From positions 1 to 64,000 of the forward strand of contig CALUIS010000006.1 in the NCBI GenBank assembly GCA_944320765.1: a stretch of DNA of 64,000 nucleotides, given 5' to 3'. How positions within the stretch are numbered: the first letter of the stretch is position 1; every line of letters begins with the position of its first letter. The notes under the pieces were generated by a model, which was not told where the DNA came from, searched no databases, and saw nothing but the letters and a program-made list of their open reading frames with translations. Source of the stretch: an uncultured Paraprevotella sp. (GTDB lineage: Bacteria; Bacteroidota; Bacteroidia; Bacteroidales; Bacteroidaceae). A program made the position numbers and the translations under genes. Positions 61,344 through 64,000 of the stretch are shown piece after piece.

Positions 61344-62165
61344 TCAGAGTTCCAGCATCTTCTTTTCCCGTTTCAGGTCTTGTGCGTCCAATGACGGCGA
61401 CGGTACGGTGCAGGTCTTGATGAAATCACCCGTTTGGCAAGTGTAGTCATAGTACGGCATCAGTTCTTCCGGGATTTGTCCTTTCGGGATGATTTCCCCC
61501 TTCAGGGCAAGGAAGTCGCCCATGTCCGTGCTGTCGGACTGCTTGACGAAGAGAATCCGCCGGGCTATAGGGTTGCGGTTGTAGTCCAGGCAGAGATAAA
61601 GCCCTTTCAGCATTTGCGGAAAATCGTACATGGGCAACTGCAGGTAGATGGTGAAGAGTGCCAGTTCCGGACTTTCCCGCTCGTTGAACAGAATGTAGGA
61701 GCTGGTGTGGTTGTTGAAGAGTGCCACTCCCGTATGGGTGGTGTTATAGGCACTCATGTGTACCACCCGCGCATATTCGCTGTTGTCGGCTGCCGTGATG
61801 AGATATGGCTCTGCCTTCAGCGCGCCCGCTGCCGAGGAGAGGCTGTAACTGAGGTATATGCCGCTATAGTTGTAGGCTTCTTGGGCTGAGGCCCGGGATT
61901 CTTTGGCCATCATCTCCCAAAACGGGCATTTCTTTTTTTCGTCGTCTGCTGGCGGTTCCAGCTCGAAAAGGCGGGCCTTCATCTCGGCCAGACTGCCGAG
62001 CAGCCGTTTCTTGGACACGTTGTTTACTTGCGAGAGGGCATAATCCAAGGCCTCTTCCGGGATGATTCCCCTTTTGACTTCCCCGATGTAGGTGGGCAGC
62101 ACGCTGGAGTAGAGCGAGGACAACACGCTGGCCGCCATTTCCGTGCGGTCGGCGATTTCCTTCAT
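61344..62165 (-). CDS. HTH-associated Bacteroidales protein, possibly 5'-truncated
   Basis: From ATG 62165 the protein of about 273 residues begins [20 protein letters not shown], continuing [20 protein letters not shown] and [21 protein letters not shown] know this pattern from Bacteroides proteins in which a helix-turn-helix-like N-terminal part precedes a beta-rich sensor-like domain ([20 protein letters not shown]). Residues upstream of 62165 in the same frame are antisense to the phnW remnant and do not look like protein, so the original N-terminus may have been lost at the junction near 62168. Function unknown. Confidence 0.6.
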   Translation of the reverse strand: MKEIADRTEMAASVLSSLYSSVLPTYIGEVKRGIIPEEALDYALSQVNNVSKKRLLGSLAEMKARLFELEPPADDEKKKCPFWEMMAKESRASAQEAYNYSGIYLSYSLSSAAGALKAEPYLITAADNSEYARVVHMSAYNTTHTGVALFNNHTSSYILFNERESPELALFTIYLQLPMYDFPQMLKGLYLCLDYNRNPIARRILFVKQSDSTDMGDFLALKGEIIPKGQIPEELMPYYDYTCQTGDFIKTCTVPSPSLDAQDLKREKKMLEL

Positions 62166-62168
62166 CTT

Positions 62169-62537
62169 CACTCCGCCCACCCATGTGGTCCGCGCCTTCA
62201 AGGAAGCCATGGACGAACTGAAGGCCGAGGGTGGGGTGGAACCCGTTATGCCCGTTACTGCAAGAACCACGAGGTTTTGGTCAGCGGTATGGAGGCACTC
62301 GGCTTCAAGGCTCTTCTTCCTGCCGCCGTGCAGTCGCCCGTCATCACCTCGTTCCTGTATCCCGAGGCGGATTTCGATTTCAAATCTTTTTACGCAAAGT
62401 TGAAGGAGAGAGGCTTCGTCATCTATCCGGGCAAGATATCACAGGCCGACACGTTCCGCATCGGGAACATCGGCGATGTATATCCTGAAGATTTCAAACG
62501 TTTGGTGGAAGCAGTGAAGGCTTGCCGCGAGGCGTGA
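62169..62537 (+). pseudogene. phnW: C-terminal remnant of 2-aminoethylphosphonate--pyruvate transaminase, frameshifted
   Basis: The frame reads [20 protein letters not shown] then GGVE, and after a one-base loss near 62240 continues in another frame with [20 protein letters not shown] and ends [20 protein letters not shown]. This is the C-terminal third of PhnW, the PLP enzyme that converts 2-aminoethylphosphonate and pyruvate to phosphonoacetaldehyde and alanine. The catalytic lysine domain is absent. The gene is therefore a broken remnant. It starts right at the reverse-oriented HTH gene, pointing to a recombination scar. Confidence 0.8.
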
Positions 62538-62557
62538 TATAAATGGTATGTGTGAAG

Positions 62558-62600
62558 AAAATCTCCCGCAGGGTCCAATGCCCTGACGGGAGATTTCCGA
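62558..62600 (+). terminator. Hairpin terminator after the phnW remnant
   Basis: AAATCTCCCGCAGGG pairs with CCCTGACGGGAGATTT around TCCAATG. It was probably the original phnW terminator. Confidence 0.7.
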
Positions 62601-62704
62601 ATAAAAAGGAAGCTTTGCGTCTGTGGCCTGTTGCTGGCTGCCATTTCTATGGCGGAGCAGGAGAGGCGGATGTGCGAAAGGCGGAAACAGAAGTGCGTAT
62701 GAAT

Positions 62705-62760
62705 CCGTGGACGTAAAACCCCTCAGGTCTTGCAGGCCAGCCCCCTGCAAGGCGGGGCAG
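62705..62760. repeat. Half copy R3 of the palindromic repeat
   Basis: CCGTGGACGTAAAACCCCTC (from 62705) to GGCGGGGCAG (62760) matches the right half of R1 and R2. The left half is missing or decayed beyond recognition in 62640-62704. Confidence 0.65.
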
Positions 62761-62814
62761 TTTATTCATTAATTAAAAAAAGATAAGATTGTCGGCCATG
62801 TAGGTTTTTTATCG

Positions 62815-62822
62815 TATTTTTG
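62815..62822 (+). promoter_or_regulatory. -7 promoter element for the HD-domain gene
   Basis: TATTTTTG matches TAnnTTTG, 19 bases before the ATG at 62842 and 25 before the one at 62848. Confidence 0.65.
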
Positions 62823-62841
62823 TGCCATTGATTTGAAACGA

Positions 62842-63399
62842 ATGGAAATGGATGCGATAGCTTTGATTGATAAATATTATGCCGCCACGCCCGGATTGAG
62901 GGATATCCTATGGCTTCACAGCCGGAAGGTGGCCGACCGCTGCCTGAGGATAGCGGCCTTGCACCCGGAACTGCGGCTGGACCTGAAGTTCGTGGAAGAG
63001 GCGGCCTTGCTGCACGACATCGGCATCCTGCGCACCGATGCGCCCGAAATCCTTTGCACGGGCGACGCGCCCTATATCTGCCACGGCTACATCGGGGCGG
63101 AGATGATGCGGGCGGAAGGCTTCCCGCGCCATGCCCGGGTGTGCGAGCGGCACACGGGGGCGGGCATCCCGAAGGAGGAGATCATGGAGAAGAAGATTCC
63201 GATACCCGTGCAGGACTATTTCCCCGAGACGCTGGAGGAGCAGCTGGTGTGCTACGCGGACAAATTCTACTCCAAATCCCATCTCGGCAGGGAACGCACA
63301 CCGGAGCAGGCCCTCAAGAGCGTGAGGAAGCACGGGGAGGAAGGAGCGGACCGTTTCCGTCATTGGATGGATATTTTTACGGAAAATATCGGGCGTTAA
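62842..63399 (+). CDS. HD domain-containing putative phosphohydrolase
   Basis: A 185-residue protein with the metal-binding HD signature AALLHDIGIL, an upstream His in LHSRKVADRCL, and downstream HGYIGAEM and CERHTGAGIP. The C-terminal CYADKFYSKS supplies another expected Asp. HD proteins hydrolyse phosphomonoesters, nucleotides or cyclic nucleotides; the substrate is unknown. Start ATG 62842 or 62848 is uncertain. It is followed 56 bases later by an LptD-like gene with its own promoter. Confidence 0.88.
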   Translation: MEMDAIALIDKYYAATPGLRDILWLHSRKVADRCLRIAALHPELRLDLKFVEEAALLHDIGILRTDAPEILCTGDAPYICHGYIGAEMMRAEGFPRHARVCERHTGAGIPKEEIMEKKIPIPVQDYFPETLEEQLVCYADKFYSKSHLGRERTPEQALKSVRKHGEEGADRFRHWMDIFTENIGR

Positions 63400-63411
63400 G
63401 CGGATTTTGTG

Positions 63412-63419
63412 TAATTTTG
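63412..63419 (+). promoter_or_regulatory. -7 promoter element for the LptD-like gene
   Basis: TAATTTTG matches TAnnTTTG, 36 bases before the TTG start at 63456. Confidence 0.65.
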
Positions 63420-63455
63420 CAGTCGCTTACGGGCTTGGAATAAGACGGAATTCGG

Positions 63456-64000
63456 TTGAAGACAAAGATAGCTATATTTCTTTTGGTAGGCTGTTCTTTC
63501 TGTACGCTGGCGCAAGAAGGAAGGAACGGAGGCTTTGTGACTTCCTATAGGGAGTCGCCGGGGGAGGTTCATGACAGCCTTCCAGCGGACAGCCTTTTTG
63601 CGGACAGCCTGACGCGGGATACGGTCCTTAATGATACGGTGCAGGCCGACACCTTGGATTCGGACACGGCGGAGGTGAGCAAGTCCGTATTGGATTTCCC
63701 GGTGAACTACACGGCATCGGACTCCGTGACCTTCGAGTCGGGATTGGGCAATGCCAACCTGTATGGCGACAGCAAGGTGACTTATACCAACCTGGAACTG
63801 GACGCGGACTGGATAACGATGAACCTGGACAGCAGCATCGTGCACGCCGTGGGGCGGCCGGACTCGACCGGAAAGGTGCGGAACCAGCCCATCTTCAAGC
63901 AAGGCAGCGACCAGTACGAGCCGGAGCGCATCAGCTATAACTTCAAGACGCGGAAGGCTTTCATCGACAATGTGTACACGGAACAGGGCGACGGCTTCAT
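63456..64000 (+). CDS. lptD: LPS-assembly protein LptD-like, N-terminal part (runs off window)
   Basis: The frame opens at TTG 63456 (an in-frame TAA lies at 63441-63443, so no ATG is available upstream) with signal peptide MKTKIAIFLLVGCSFCTLAQ. A low-complexity stretch rich in Asp, Ser and Thr (about 35-75) follows, then an OstA/LptA-like beta-jelly-roll: ANLYGDSKVTYTNLELDADW, VHAVGRPDSTGK, YEPERISYNFKTRKAF. This is the N-terminal domain of LptD, which inserts lipopolysaccharide into the outer membrane. The barrel lies outside. The TTG start implies modest translation. Confidence 0.82.
   Translation, partial: MKTKIAIFLLVGCSFCTLAQEGRNGGFVTSYRESPGEVHDSLPADSLFADSLTRDTVLNDTVQADTLDSDTAEVSKSVLDFPVNYTASDSVTFESGLGNANLYGDSKVTYTNLELDADWITMNLDSSIVHAVGRPDSTGKVRNQPIFKQGSDQYEPERISYNFKTRKAFIDNVYTEQGDGF

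Noticed and set aside
61344..62270. Longer start at 62270 for the HTH-type gene
   Set aside because: The extra 35 residues are antisense to the phnW fragment and have no protein-like character.

Overview
The window comes from a GC-rich member of the Bacteroidales (Bacteroidota). The evidence is the recurring Bacteroidota -7 promoter element TAnnTTTG about 20-110 bases before many start codons, the scarcity of Shine-Dalgarno sites, fimbrillin, BACON and BspA-type surface proteins, a thrS-infC-rpmI-rplT cluster, and lipoproteins with Bacteroidota-style signal peptides. The genus cannot be fixed from the sequence alone. I recognised no rRNA, tRNA, CRISPR array or complete insertion sequence.

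Layout. 1-6470: a partial Rpn-type nuclease/transposase with a 12-bp in-frame repeat, then dnaB, pheT, a tiny membrane protein, yebC and a TSCPD protein. 6495-9548: two lipoproteins (one with BACON domains), a C-GCAxxG-C-C protein and a small winged-helix protein. 9736-16372: two glutamate dehydrogenase genes around a receiver-receiver-PPDK-type fusion, with a roughly 540-bp non-coding repeat (copy A) between. 16494-26981: lepA, a Crp/Fnr regulator, an acyl-CoA ligase, yggS, a YtxH/holin-like envelope trio, a SPOR lipoprotein and the translationally coupled ruvX-def-TPR genes. 26989-38307: a compact eight-gene minus-strand operon running from a fimbrillin through an M64-peptidase mosaic, a second fimbrillin, envelope proteins and a BspA-like lipoprotein to a small DNA-binding-like protein and a tail-anchored Ser/Thr kinase. 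38436-41930: thrS-infC-rpmI-rplT. 41984-45978: DUF368, an ArnT-like transferase, GtrA and a GtrB-like GT2. 46205-49801: pstSCAB (minus strand). 49901-51342: copy B of the 540-bp repeat, which seems to have replaced the 5' end of an outer-membrane protein gene, and a palindromic repeat. 51456-57846: an orphan antitoxin-like gene, a GH2-GH43 fusion and a DPE2-like 4-alpha-glucanotransferase. 58039-64000: carB, an HTH-type gene abutting a phnW remnant, an HD hydrolase and the start of an LptD-like gene.

How the genes work together. Housekeeping blocks for replication, translation, phosphate uptake and pyrimidine/arginine synthesis alternate with envelope-oriented accessory blocks. The most interesting accessory block is the fimbrillin-peptidase-kinase operon (26989-38220): its gene spacing implies one transcript encoding surface adhesin-like proteins, a predicted zinc peptidase and a membrane-anchored kinase. 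The second is the polyprenyl-phosphate block (41984-45978), whose four gene families share one lipid carrier.

Two dispersed non-coding repeat families stand out: a roughly 540-bp element (14251-14792 and 49901-50440) and a roughly 136-bp cloverleaf-like palindrome (46059-46194, 51206-51342, half copy at 62705-62760). All assignments are by reading; no database search was run.
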